This document shows, in pieces, positions 43,913 through 52,217 of a stretch of 64,000 nt of DNA; the first letter of the stretch is position 1; every line of letters starts with the position of its first letter. The notes under the pieces are model-generated. The model did not search any database. It had not been told where the DNA came from and saw only the letters and a list, made by a program, of their open reading frames with translations. This DNA comes from Natronomonas sp. CBA1123 (lineage in GTDB: Archaea > Halobacteriota > Halobacteria > Halobacteriales > Haloarculaceae): NCBI RefSeq assembly GCF_009741925.1, contig NZ_WPCC01000004.1:62001-126000 (forward strand). Direction: 5' to 3'. The translations under genes were made by a program, and so were the position numbers.

Positions 43913-45217
43913 CTATATCTCGCACTCCTGTCGCTTTTGATACAGGAGTACCCATATCAGGAGTATCGAAATCGCGAGAAACACGCCCACGACGACGACG
44001 TGTTGAAGCACCGAGATGGCTGGTTCGGTTACGTACGGGGAACTCACCGCGGAGACGTATCCGGATATTGTACTGAAAAACGGCTCGCCGGCGACGAGTG
44101 CGGCCAGGATGCCCAAAATGGATAGCGACACCTGCTTGCCCATCGTGTACTTCATATTTCGTCTAACTTTCACCAAATCCTCGATACACGCGTTCACCGC
44201 CTTCCGTTCCGTCGACGGCATGTAGATGTGGTTCGAGGAGTGGTTGCCGGTCAGGATGCCGCCATCGTCTTCATTCTCGGCGGCTTTCGACATCTCGTCA
44301 CTCGTCGCGCTCTCGGCTTCGACATCGACGCTGTCCGGGAGATCGAGACACTTGACGTTGTGTTCCGTTCCGCCCCACTCGATGACGACGCGGTCGCCGC
44401 TGTCGATTCCAAGCAGGTTTCGGGTGTCCGGTTCGACCCGAACGATGCGCCGCTCTTCGTCGATATCCAACCCCGGGCGAACTTCGAGATTGATTCGGTT
44501 GTAGCCGACGAACAGTGCTCCAATCGAGTGCCACAACTGGTCGGTCAGCGTTCTGTCGGGCAAACTCGCCTCTACCGGGTCTCGGATTCCGAGTTCCTCA
44601 CCCCATCCCTCTTTGCTCCGTTCGTCGACCGAAATGACGCCGAGGGAGTCGCGGTTCACGTTTCCGACGGCTATCGTTCCCCTTTCGAGCCGTCCCATCC
44701 CCTCTACGCGAAGGCTCGCCCGATTTCCGTTCATCGGATTGTACACCTCCACGGTGTCACCGTCGGTGAACTCCAGTTCCTCGAGTTCCCCCTTGTTTAT
44801 GTAGCACGTCGACAGCCCCGTATCCTTCTCGACCGGGAGGCGGACGGGAACGAACAGTCGCGTCTCGTCACCGGGAGACCTTGCGGTCGAGTGCGGCCGA
44901 ACGTCGACTTTTCTCGTTCCCGACGTTCGCTGTTCGAAGATTCGCTCTTGATACGACCCCTTCAGCAACCCCTCCGGCTTGTCGGGTGTCGGTTCGAACC
45001 CGTCGGCGAACGGGAGCAGGTACACCGTCTCCCCTTCGCCCCACTCCCGGCCGTTCGGCGTGACATCGACGTAGCTGTACGGTGCGACTCCCAACTCCTC
45101 GCGTATCAACTCCGAAGGGAGAATGAGCGCGTGCTGGAATTGGTCCTGATATCGGTGGAAATCGGATTGTTCGAAGTCCTCGATTTCGCCGACGGAAACG
45201 GTTACTGGTCCTGTCAC
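43913..45217 (-). CDS. Orphan membrane protein with Cdc48-N/AbrB-like barrel segments
   Basis: 434 residues from a GTG at 45217. Soluble part: ALILPSELIREELGVAPYSY (about 30-49, AbrB-like), INKGELEELEFTDGDTVEVY (about 139-158) and DIDEERRIVRVEPDTRNLLG then IDSGDRVVIEWGG (about 249-282). The last closely resembles the double-psi barrel N-domain of Cdc48/VAT. No AAA ATPase domain follows. Instead come an acidic linker, HIYMPSTERKAVNACIEDLV, and two membrane spans near 357-378 and 400-426. No known family assigned. Codon and base use is visibly less GC-rich than the flanks, suggesting transfer. Confidence 0.75.
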   Translation of the reverse strand: MTGPVTVSVGEIEDFEQSDFHRYQDQFQHALILPSELIREELGVAPYSYVDVTPNGREWGEGETVYLLPFADGFEPTPDKPEGLLKGSYQERIFEQRTSGTRKVDVRPHSTARSPGDETRLFVPVRLPVEKDTGLSTCYINKGELEELEFTDGDTVEVYNPMNGNRASLRVEGMGRLERGTIAVGNVNRDSLGVISVDERSKEGWGEELGIRDPVEASLPDRTLTDQLWHSIGALFVGYNRINLEVRPGLDIDEERRIVRVEPDTRNLLGIDSGDRVVIEWGGTEHNVKCLDLPDSVDVEAESATSDEMSKAAENEDDGGILTGNHSSNHIYMPSTERKAVNACIEDLVKVRRNMKYTMGKQVSLSILGILAALVAGEPFFSTISGYVSAVSSPYVTEPAISVLQHVVVVGVFLAISILLIWVLLYQKRQECEI

Positions 45218-45371
45218 TTCGCCCCCACCGAAGCCATTACCGAGTGTTCGGTTTCCTCCCCACTTATTTTTGACCCAACCTCGTGCGTGATAGCGGCCTT
45301 CGGTTCGGAAAACGCCCGCCGAATCCTCTCCATTCAGGAAAACTCATTACGGAAACGCGTGAGGAACCCGT

Positions 45372-46604
45372 ATGCGCGAGCGCTTTGACGTGGTCATCGC
45401 CGGGGCGGGTCCGGCCGGCGGGCAGTGTGCACGCGACCTCGCCGCGAGAGGGTACGATGTCGTCGTGTTGGAGACGGAACCCGAAGACGAGTTCCCGCGT
45501 CAGAGCAACAAATCCACCGGCGGGACGTTCCCGTCGATGATGGCGTCGTTCGGAATCCCCGACGACGTGGTGATGCAGTTCACCGACGACGTGGTTATCG
45601 AATCGCCGAACGACCACTTCGCCCGCGAACGGCCGGGTGCCGTCCTCGATTTCGGCGCGTTCAAGGAGTTCCTCGTCGAGGACGGCCGACAGCGCGGCGC
45701 GGAGTACTACTTCGACGCCCGCGTGTCGAAACCCATCGTCGAAAACGGTGAGCCGGTCGGCGTGAAGTACAACGGCTCCGAGGAAGTGTACGGCGACGTG
45801 GTAATCGACGCGACGGGACCGGCCGCGCCGCTGGCGAAGGACCTCGGCGTCACCGACCTCTCTCGGCAGAACCACGCCATCGGCATCGAATACGAGTTCG
45901 AGGGCGTCGACCTCGACCACGAGGGGTACGCCGACCTGCATCGGTCGATGATGCTGCGGCTCGACCACGAGTACGCTCCCGGCGGCTACTCGTGGATTTT
46001 CCACACCGGCGGCGACACCGCGAAGGTCGGGCTCTGTTACATACGCAACGACAGCTACCAGCGCTACGCCGAGGTCGACCGCACCATCGACGGCTATCTC
46101 GACCACTGGCTCGACACCGACCCGCGCTTCGAGAGCGCCGAGCGCATCGAGGGCCGGCAACACCGCGGGTCGGCACACATCCAGCCGCCGACGAACCTCA
46201 GTACGGACAGCTTCATGGCCATCGGCGACACCGTCCCGACAATCGACCCGCTGTGGGGCGAGGGAATCAACAAGTGCATGCAGTCGGGGCGTGCGGCCGC
46301 AAAAACCGTCGACAGCTGTCTGACCCCGTCGAACCCCGACACCTCAGCCGACGCCATCTCGCTGTACGACGAGCTGTGGCACGACGAGGTGGCACCGGAC
46401 ATGGACTCGCGACTGCTGATGACGGAGATGCTGTATCTCGCCCCGAACGACCGCTACGACACCCTGCTGAGTGACCTCAACCGCCTCGACGACGAGACGC
46501 TCCAGCGAGCCAACGCCGGCGAGAAGCGGGCCATCCTCAAACTCCTCCACGCCAGCGACGTTCCGCTGCTCGCCCGACTGGCGAAACATCGACGCGGCCG
46601 GTAA
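45372..46604 (+). CDS. Geranylgeranyl reductase-family FAD protein
   Basis: 410 residues. The N-terminal Rossmann motif is FDVVIAGAGPAGGQCARDLA, followed by FGAFKEFLVEDGRQRGAEYY, VIDATGPAAPLAKDLG and the FAD-binding FMAIGDTVPTIDPLWGEGIN (about 277-296). These match the digeranylgeranylglycerophospholipid reductase family, which saturates isoprenoid chains of archaeal membrane lipids. The QSNKSTGGTFP segment replaces the usual CGEG-like loop, so the exact substrate may differ. Divergent from the preceding membrane protein gene. Confidence 0.85.
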   Translation: MRERFDVVIAGAGPAGGQCARDLAARGYDVVVLETEPEDEFPRQSNKSTGGTFPSMMASFGIPDDVVMQFTDDVVIESPNDHFARERPGAVLDFGAFKEFLVEDGRQRGAEYYFDARVSKPIVENGEPVGVKYNGSEEVYGDVVIDATGPAAPLAKDLGVTDLSRQNHAIGIEYEFEGVDLDHEGYADLHRSMMLRLDHEYAPGGYSWIFHTGGDTAKVGLCYIRNDSYQRYAEVDRTIDGYLDHWLDTDPRFESAERIEGRQHRGSAHIQPPTNLSTDSFMAIGDTVPTIDPLWGEGINKCMQSGRAAAKTVDSCLTPSNPDTSADAISLYDELWHDEVAPDMDSRLLMTEMLYLAPNDRYDTLLSDLNRLDDETLQRANAGEKRAILKLLHASDVPLLARLAKHRRGR

Positions 46605-46649
46605 CCCGACGAGCGAGGGTTCAAATACGGAGAGGCGACCAGACGCCCC

Positions 46650-47303
46650 GTGGAGACGTTCAGCGACCTCGCGACGGCAGCGTACTGTCCGCGAAAACTG
46701 TACTACCGTCGGCGAGACGACGACCGCGGCCCACCCGAGGAAGTCGAGCGAATCAGAGCGCTCGCGACGCGCTACGAGGAACTCCTCGATTCGGCGACGG
46801 ACCTCTCGGCGGAACCGATAGCGACCACGCCGACGCAGTACCGCTCGAATCTCGGCAGCGCGAAGGCCCGACTCGACTGCTGGGAGGCGCTCGTCGACCC
46901 CCTGAAGACGGACGTGCTACTGGAGGGAAAGGACTGTCGTGGCATCGCTCACAAACTGCTCGAAGACCCCGCCGTTCCGGTCGTCGTTTCGGCGGGTGAA
47001 CCGCCAGAGCGCGGCGTCTGGGAACCGCAGTCGGTTCGAGCGACCGCGGCGGCGAAGGCACTGGCCTGGGAGCGAGCGGAGCCAATCGAGCGCGCGTTCG
47101 TCGAGTATCCCGCCTACGGCCGCATCCGCGAGATTCGGCTCACGACGCGCCGTAAGGCCACCTATCGGCGGGCGCTCCGAACCGTCCAATCGCTCGACGG
47201 CCCACCGCCGCGTCTGCACGACGACTCGCGATGTGGTCCCTGTGAGTACCGCGAGCAATGCGGGGTGAAAACGCAGTCGCTGCGGTCGCGGCTTCCCCTA
47301 TAG
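46650..47303 (+). CDS. Cas4-like (RecB-fold) protein with altered nuclease motif
   Basis: 217 residues from a GTG at 46650; TTCAAATAC about 25 bases upstream supports this leaderless start. FSDLATAAYCPRKLYYRRRD supplies the first cluster cysteine, and DSRCGPCEYREQCG the other three, as in Cas4 [4Fe-4S] proteins. Where RecB/Cas4 nucleases have GKxD and (D/E)xK, this protein has LEGKDCRG and VVVSAGEPPE, so the acidic metal ligands and lysine appear lost. No CRISPR array or other cas gene is in the window. It is convergent with the Sua5 gene, overlapping it by six bases. Confidence 0.75.
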   Translation: METFSDLATAAYCPRKLYYRRRDDDRGPPEEVERIRALATRYEELLDSATDLSAEPIATTPTQYRSNLGSAKARLDCWEALVDPLKTDVLLEGKDCRGIAHKLLEDPAVPVVVSAGEPPERGVWEPQSVRATAAAKALAWERAEPIERAFVEYPAYGRIREIRLTTRRKATYRRALRTVQSLDGPPPRLHDDSRCGPCEYREQCGVKTQSLRSRLPL

Positions 47304-47885
47304 GTGTTCGTCCAGCCACGCTTCGATGTCGTCGGCGTGCGCCCCCCGACGGACGATTTCGCCCGCAGAAACGTCGACGACTGTACTCTCAGTACCGGGG
47401 GTTTCGCCGCCGTCGATGACGACCGCCCCTTCGCGGATTGTGGCGTCGATTTCGTCGACTCGGCGGGCGCTCGGTTCGCCGCTCCGGTTGGCACTCGTCG
47501 CGGTTATCGGGCCGGTGCGACGCGCGAGGTCGCGGGCGACGTCGTGGTCGGGGACCCGGATTCCAACGCGGTCTTTGCTGGCGACGAGAGCGTCGGGGAC
47601 GCGGTCGTTCCGCTCCAACAGCACCGTGACGGGGCCGGGGAGGAATCGCTCGCAGAACGCCAATTCGAGCTCGGAGGGGTCGGTGTAGTCGGCGGCGACA
47701 TCGGCGTCGGGAAGCGCCATCGAGAGCGGTTTGTCCCGGGGTCGGCCCTTCGCTTCGAAGACTCGCTCGATGGCGTCGGCGTCGAGCGCGTCGGCACCGA
47801 GGCCGTACACCGTCTCGGTCGGGTACACCACGAGGTCGCCGCGGCGAATCGCCGCGACGGCCGCTGTCAGGTCCGGGACGGTCAC
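47298..47885 (-). CDS. sua5: L-threonylcarbamoyladenylate synthase (Sua5/YrdC)
   Basis: 195 residues from a GTG at 47885 that overlaps the stop of the upstream redoxin gene (GTGA). Landmarks: GDLVVYPTETVYGLGADALD near residue 15, FEAKGRPRDKPLSMALPD near 42, LPGPVTVLLERND near 75 and TGPITATSANRSGEPSARRV near 120. It makes the activated threonylcarbamoyl group for tRNA t6A37. It is the short YrdC-type form without the C-terminal Sua5 domain. Confidence 0.95.
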   Translation of the reverse strand: MTVPDLTAAVAAIRRGDLVVYPTETVYGLGADALDADAIERVFEAKGRPRDKPLSMALPDADVAADYTDPSELELAFCERFLPGPVTVLLERNDRVPDALVASKDRVGIRVPDHDVARDLARRTGPITATSANRSGEPSARRVDEIDATIREGAVVIDGGETPGTESTVVDVSAGEIVRRGAHADDIEAWLDEHL

Positions 47886-48397
47886 AGCCGCTCGATTGTG
47901 GCCTCGATGTCGCTGTACGGCGGGAACTCCGGCCACTCCGTCGCGACCCAGGCCTCCCGAACCGTTCGCTCCTCGTCGATGACGAACACCGCCGGCCGCG
48001 GTTCGGCGATGCCGTTCATCCCGTCGAGGTCGTGACTGATGCCGTATGACTCGGCGACGCCGTTCTGTGGGTCAGAGAACAGTTCGTAGTCCTCGACGCC
48101 CCACTCTTCGAGGAATCGGGAGTGTTCGTACGGCGTCGAAATCGAGAGGCCGACGACGCGCGCGTCGTAATCGACCCACTCGCGGTCGTCGATTTCCTGC
48201 CAGATGTACGTCGCCGGGAAGTCGCCGTCCATCGGGTAGAACACGAGCACGACCGGCTCCTCGTCGGTCAACGCCGACAGGGAGGCGTCCTCCCAGTACT
48301 CGTCGTTGACGAGCGGCCGGGTGAAGTCGGGTGCGGTCTCGCCAGCCTCGGGGTGGTCGGCGTCGCCCAGTTCGACGATATCGAAGCCGAGGTTCAT
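47882..48397 (-). CDS. Redoxin/peroxiredoxin-fold protein lacking cysteine
   Basis: 171 residues with the AhpC/TSA fold pattern: GETAPDFTRPLVNDEYWEDA, VVLVFYPMDGDFPATYIWQE and VVGLSISTPYEHSRFLEEWG, then ELFSDPQNGVAESYGI and PAVFVIDEERTVRE. The peroxidatic cysteine expected after YPxDFTPxC is replaced (YPMDGDFPATY), and the protein contains no cysteine at all, so it cannot be a thiol peroxidase. Its start overlaps the glutaredoxin-like gene stop by four bases. A binding or chaperone-like role is possible but unproved. Confidence 0.8.
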   Translation of the reverse strand: MNLGFDIVELGDADHPEAGETAPDFTRPLVNDEYWEDASLSALTDEEPVVLVFYPMDGDFPATYIWQEIDDREWVDYDARVVGLSISTPYEHSRFLEEWGVEDYELFSDPQNGVAESYGISHDLDGMNGIAEPRPAVFVIDEERTVREAWVATEWPEFPPYSDIEATIERL

Positions 48398-48696
48398 TCG
48401 GCATCACCCGCCGCGCTGGCGGTGACGTGTGCCGGGTCGACATCGCCGTCGCCGTACGTCGTTTCGAGATACTCGACGATGTTCGCGCTCTCGCTCATCG
48501 TGACGCCGGTCGATTCGTCGACGATTGCGGGGACGGTTCGCGCGCCGCTGATTCGCTTGACGACATCGCGACGGGAGTGTCGCGCCTCGACGAACCGCGA
48601 ACGGTACTCCAGACCGAGGTCGTCCAACACGCGCACGACGCGCTCACAGAACGGACACGCCTGCAGCCGGTACAGCGTAATCGCTGGTTCGGACAT
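48394..48696 (-). CDS. Glutaredoxin/GST N-terminal-type thioredoxin-fold protein
   Basis: 100 residues. The N-terminus ITLYRLQACPFCERVVRVLD holds the redox motif CPFC (about residues 14-17), followed by the cis-proline segment ARTVPAIVDESTGVTMSESA then NIVEYLETTYG. It is a stand-alone glutaredoxin-like domain; haloarchaea use gamma-glutamylcysteine rather than glutathione. The stop overlaps the ATG of the Cys-less redoxin gene (ATGA), so the two proteins are made together. Confidence 0.88.
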   Translation of the reverse strand: MSEPAITLYRLQACPFCERVVRVLDDLGLEYRSRFVEARHSRRDVVKRISGARTVPAIVDESTGVTMSESANIVEYLETTYGDGDVDPAHVTASAAGDAE

Positions 48697-48818
48697 ACCG
48701 TCACGTTGGGGTGGTCATCGCCTAAGGGTGTCGCCCGCGGACACACACGACACACGACCTCGGGGTTCGCGTCCATGACAACTCTTAATCCCGCGGCCGA
48801 AGAACAACGCACGTCTAA

Positions 48819-50198
48819 ATGGGCTCTCTCGCGCTGTCGGTCGTCACGGTCTGGTTACAGGCTGCCCCCGACGCCGGCGAACTTCCGTTCAGTGATACGA
48901 CCATCATCGTCATCGGTGGCGTAGTGATTCTCGGGTTGGTCGCACTCTCGGGGTTCTTTTCGTCATCGGAGATAGCGATGTTCTCGCTGCCACCACACCG
49001 GGTGGACGCGCTCGTCTCCGACGGCGTCCCCGGGGCCGAGACGCTGAAACACCTCAAGGACGACCCCCACCGGTTGCTCGTCACCATCCTCGTCGGCAAC
49101 AACATCGTCAACATCGCGATGTCGTCTATCGCGACAGGATTGCTGGCGACGTATTTCCTCTCACAGGGACAGGCCGTCCTCGCGTCGACGTTCGGCATCA
49201 CCGCCCTCGTGTTGCTGTTCGGTGAGAGCGCGCCGAAGTCCTACGCCGTCGAAAACTCAGAGTCTTGGGCGCTCCGCATCGCTCGACCGCTGCAGTACGC
49301 GGAGTACGTCCTCATGCCGCTGGTGATTACCTTCGATTACCTCACTCGGCAAGTCAACCGCCTTACCGGTGGTCAGTCCTCGATCGAATCGACGTACGTG
49401 ACCCGCGAGGAGATTCGCGACATAATCGAGACGGGCGAACGAGCGGGCGTCTTAGAGGAGGACGAACGCGAGATGCTCCAGCGCATCTTCCGCTTTACCA
49501 ACACTATCGCCAAGGAAATCATGACCCCGCGGCTGGACATGGATGCCGTCTCGAAGGACGCCAGTATCGAGGAGGCCCTCGAGAAGTGTGTCCACGCCAA
49601 TCACACGCGGCTTCCAGTGTATGAAGGTAGTCTCGACAACGTCCTCGGTATCGTCCACGTCAGCGACCTCGTCCGCGATTACTCCTATGGAGAGAGCCAG
49701 GACATCGAACTCGAGGACCTCATACAGGAAACCCTCCACGTCCCCGAGTCGAAGAACGTCGACGAACTGCTCGCGGAGATGCGCGAAAGTCGGATGCACA
49801 TGGTCATCGTCATCGACGAGTTCGGCACCACCGAGGGATTGGTGACGATGGAGGACATCACCGAGGAAATCGTCGGCGAACTACTCGAAGCCGGAGAGGA
49901 AGAGCCAATCGAGTTCATCGACGACCGCACCGCAGTCATCAAAGGCGAGGTGAACATCGACGAGGTCAACGAGGCACTCGACATCGACATCCCGGAGGGC
50001 GAGGAGTTCGAGACGCTCGCAGGCTTCATTTTCAACCGGGCCGGCCGACTCGTCGAGGAGGGAGAGACTATCGAGTACGACGGCATCGACATCCACATCG
50101 AGGGCGTCGAGAACACGCGCATTATGAAGGCCCGGCTCGTCCGCACCGAGGCCTACGACGAGCCGGAACCCGAAGAGCAACTCGCCGACGAGGAGTGA
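48819..50198 (+). CDS. CNNM/CorC-type membrane protein with CBS domains (copy 2)
   Basis: 459 residues. A hydrophobic N-terminal segment and DUF21/CNNM membrane domain (FFSSSEIAMFSLPPHRVDAL, VTILVGNNIVNIAMSS, FGESAPKSYAVENSES) precede STYVTREEIRDIIETGERAG and two CBS domains (EIMTPRLDMDAVSKDASIEE, MHMVIVIDEFGTTEGLVTME). A CorC/HlyC domain (GEEFETLAGFIFNRAGRLVE) and an acidic tail follow. It is likely a magnesium or sodium/magnesium transport protein. It is a paralogue of 33553-34797, about 45 residues longer. Confidence 0.93.
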   Translation: MGSLALSVVTVWLQAAPDAGELPFSDTTIIVIGGVVILGLVALSGFFSSSEIAMFSLPPHRVDALVSDGVPGAETLKHLKDDPHRLLVTILVGNNIVNIAMSSIATGLLATYFLSQGQAVLASTFGITALVLLFGESAPKSYAVENSESWALRIARPLQYAEYVLMPLVITFDYLTRQVNRLTGGQSSIESTYVTREEIRDIIETGERAGVLEEDEREMLQRIFRFTNTIAKEIMTPRLDMDAVSKDASIEEALEKCVHANHTRLPVYEGSLDNVLGIVHVSDLVRDYSYGESQDIELEDLIQETLHVPESKNVDELLAEMRESRMHMVIVIDEFGTTEGLVTMEDITEEIVGELLEAGEEEPIEFIDDRTAVIKGEVNIDEVNEALDIDIPEGEEFETLAGFIFNRAGRLVEEGETIEYDGIDIHIEGVENTRIMKARLVRTEAYDEPEPEEQLADEE

Positions 50199-50213
50199 CG
50201 CGTCCAGCGACGA

Positions 50214-51382
50214 TTACAGCACCGCGGTCGCGGCGGTGTAGAGGCCGAAGCTCAAGACACTGGCCACTAGCAGCGACCCGACCCACGCCAACACGGTGTA
50301 GCCCATTTTCCCGCGGCTGACGCCACCGGCGCCGGCGGCCGCACCGGCGCCGACGACCGCCGAGACGATGATTTCGTTGAACGAGATTGGAACGCCGAGC
50401 AGGATAGCCGTCTGTGCGATGGCGAAGGAGGGAATGAGCGCGGCGATAGAGCGGCGTGGCCCGAGCGAGGAGTAGTCCTGTGCGATGGCCTTTATCATCC
50501 GGGGGGCGGCGGTCCACGAACCCAACAACAGGCCGACACCGCCGCCGAACAGCAGCGCGATGAGCGGAATCTCGACGCTCGTGGTGTCGAACAGCGGCAA
50601 CAGGGGGCCGAGCGCGAGCCCACCTGACTGCCGCCCGCGGAGAAGGCGACGAGCCCACCCAACGCGAGCAGGAAGTGGCGTTGGCCCGCCGCTTCGTCGC
50701 TGCGCATGTCGGTAGCGAGGGCGAGGGCGACGGCGACAGCGAAGGCCAGCGTCACCGCAACCCGACCGGGGAGGCCGCCGCCGAGCGTCGTCGAGAGACT
50801 CCCCACTCCATCGGGCGGCCCCAGAAGAACGAACTCGACGTTCGCCAACAGCGCGCCGACGACCCCTGCGAGTGCGGGAATCGCGACCCGTTCGGCGACT
50901 GCCTCCCATCGAAGCAGTTTCGCCGTCCCGTAGGCGATACTCCCGCCGACGAAGGGTGTCAGCGTCCACACCGAGAGGATTTCCGTGTATTTAGCCCACG
51001 CGGGCGACCCACCCATCGCCAACCCCGCCCCGACCACTGCGCCGGTGACGGTGAACGCCGTCGCAATCGGGTAGCCGGTGAAGATGCCGACAGCGACGAG
51101 GCCGGCGGCGATGCTCAACGCGACGATGGCCGCACCGGGTGACAGCGTCGTGCCGACGACGAGTTCCCGACCGACCGCCTCGGTGACGTTGGCGCCCTGT
51201 AGCGTGGCCCCGAGGAGGCCGAGAATCCCGACGAAGAAGCCGGCGCGCATCACCGAGATGGCGTTGGCGCCGACGGCGGGTGCAAACGGCGTCGACCCCG
51301 ACGACCCGGCGCCGATGGCCCACGCCATGAACAAACTGGCCCCGCCGGCGGCCACGAACGTCGCGAGCGTCAACGCCTCCAT
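50214..51382 (-). CDS. pit: PiT-family inorganic phosphate permease, with a one-base deletion
   Basis: The frame from ATG 51382 gives a multi-span protein: ATFVAAGGASLFMAWAIGAG, FAPAVGANAISVMRAGFFVG and FTGYPIATAFTVTGAVVGAG, then VAFSAGGSQVG, where it derails near 50620. The adjacent frame continues LALGPLLPLFDTTSVEIPLI, then ISFNEIIVSAVVGAGAAAG to the stop at 50214. The local GTGGGCTC is one G short of GTGGGGCTC. Restored length is 389 residues, normal for haloarchaeal PiT. It couples phosphate uptake to cations. TATAAATA at 51408-51415 gives the promoter in both directions. Confidence 0.88.
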
Positions 51383-51407
51383 CGAATGCGGCTACGTCGG
51401 CCGCCCG

Positions 51408-51415
51408 TATAAATA
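51408..51415 (-). promoter_or_regulatory. TATA box of the phosphate permease gene
   Basis: TATTTATA on the minus strand (TATAAATA on the plus) lies 26-33 bases upstream of the permease ATG at 51382, the spacing expected for a leaderless haloarchaeal transcript. Confidence 0.6.
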
Positions 51416-51473
51416 CCGGCCGAACGCGCTTGCGACGCGAAACGCGTTTACCGACAGCGTTCGGAGTCGGTGT

Positions 51474-52070
51474 GTGCCCGACGACGCCTATCTGACGCTG
51501 GCCGGCCGGGGGACGGCGCGGTTCACGGTGCAGGGGTCGGAGTTCATCGGTCACGCGGCGCCGGTCGACTCCGTCGAGGCCGCGGAGGCGTTCGTCGAAG
51601 AAATCGAAATCGAGTACGACGACGCCACCCACAACGTGCCGGCCTACCGGGTCCGGGCGGACCCGTTTCGGGAGTACGCCTCCGACGACGGCGAACCGTC
51701 CGGAAGCGCCGGCAAACCGATGCTGTCGGTGCTCTCCGGTCGGGAGTTGGAGAACGTCGCCGTCGTCGTCACGCGCTACTACGGTGGGACGAACCTCGGT
51801 GTCGGCGGCTTGGTCCGGGCGTACTCGCAGGCGACGAAGGATGCCGTCGACGCCGCCGGCGTCGTCGAACAACGGCCACAGGAGACCTTTCGCGCCGTCG
51901 TCGACTACGACGACTCTGGGACGGTCCGGGGCGTCCTCGAAAGCGAGGACGCCACGTTCGACGCCGACTACGGCGAACGTGTCCGGTTTGAAATCCGGGT
52001 ACCGGTCGCCGAGGCGGACGCGCTTCGGGACCGTCTCCGGAGCGCCACCAGCGGTCGAATCGAGTTGTGA
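51474..52070 (+). CDS. YigZ/IMPACT-family protein
   Basis: 198 residues from a GTG at 51474; GTTTACC at about 51446-51452 is correctly spaced for a leaderless promoter. The IMPACT domain holds FTVQGSEFIGHAAPVDSVEA, ATHNVPAYRV, ASDDGEPSGSAGKPMLSVL and VTRYYGGTNLGVGGLVRAYS, all diagnostic, followed by the C-terminal ferredoxin-like DUF1949 domain. Relatives in eukaryotes bind the translation regulator Gcn1; bacterial and archaeal function is unclear. Divergent from the phosphate permease. Confidence 0.93.
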   Translation: MPDDAYLTLAGRGTARFTVQGSEFIGHAAPVDSVEAAEAFVEEIEIEYDDATHNVPAYRVRADPFREYASDDGEPSGSAGKPMLSVLSGRELENVAVVVTRYYGGTNLGVGGLVRAYSQATKDAVDAAGVVEQRPQETFRAVVDYDDSGTVRGVLESEDATFDADYGERVRFEIRVPVAEADALRDRLRSATSGRIEL

Positions 52071-52217
52071 CATGGGCGTCCGTCGTGCGTCTGACGCTTC
52101 GACAGGAACGAAACCGCAGGAAAGCGGCCATCTCCACGTGAAGTAGAGGGGTTGAGGCGGGTTCGAGTGGAAGTCAGTCGTGGGTGCGGTCTCGCGTATC
52201 TCGAGGAGAAACGCCGG

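Noticed and set aside
46650-47303. Evidence of a CRISPR-Cas system
   Set aside because: No repeats, cas1, cas2 or effector genes occur in the window, and the Cas4-like protein lacks nuclease residues.
33553-50198. The two CNNM/CorC genes as a recent duplication
   Set aside because: They share architecture but differ in length and in most residues outside motifs, so they are old paralogues and no duplication event can be read from this window.
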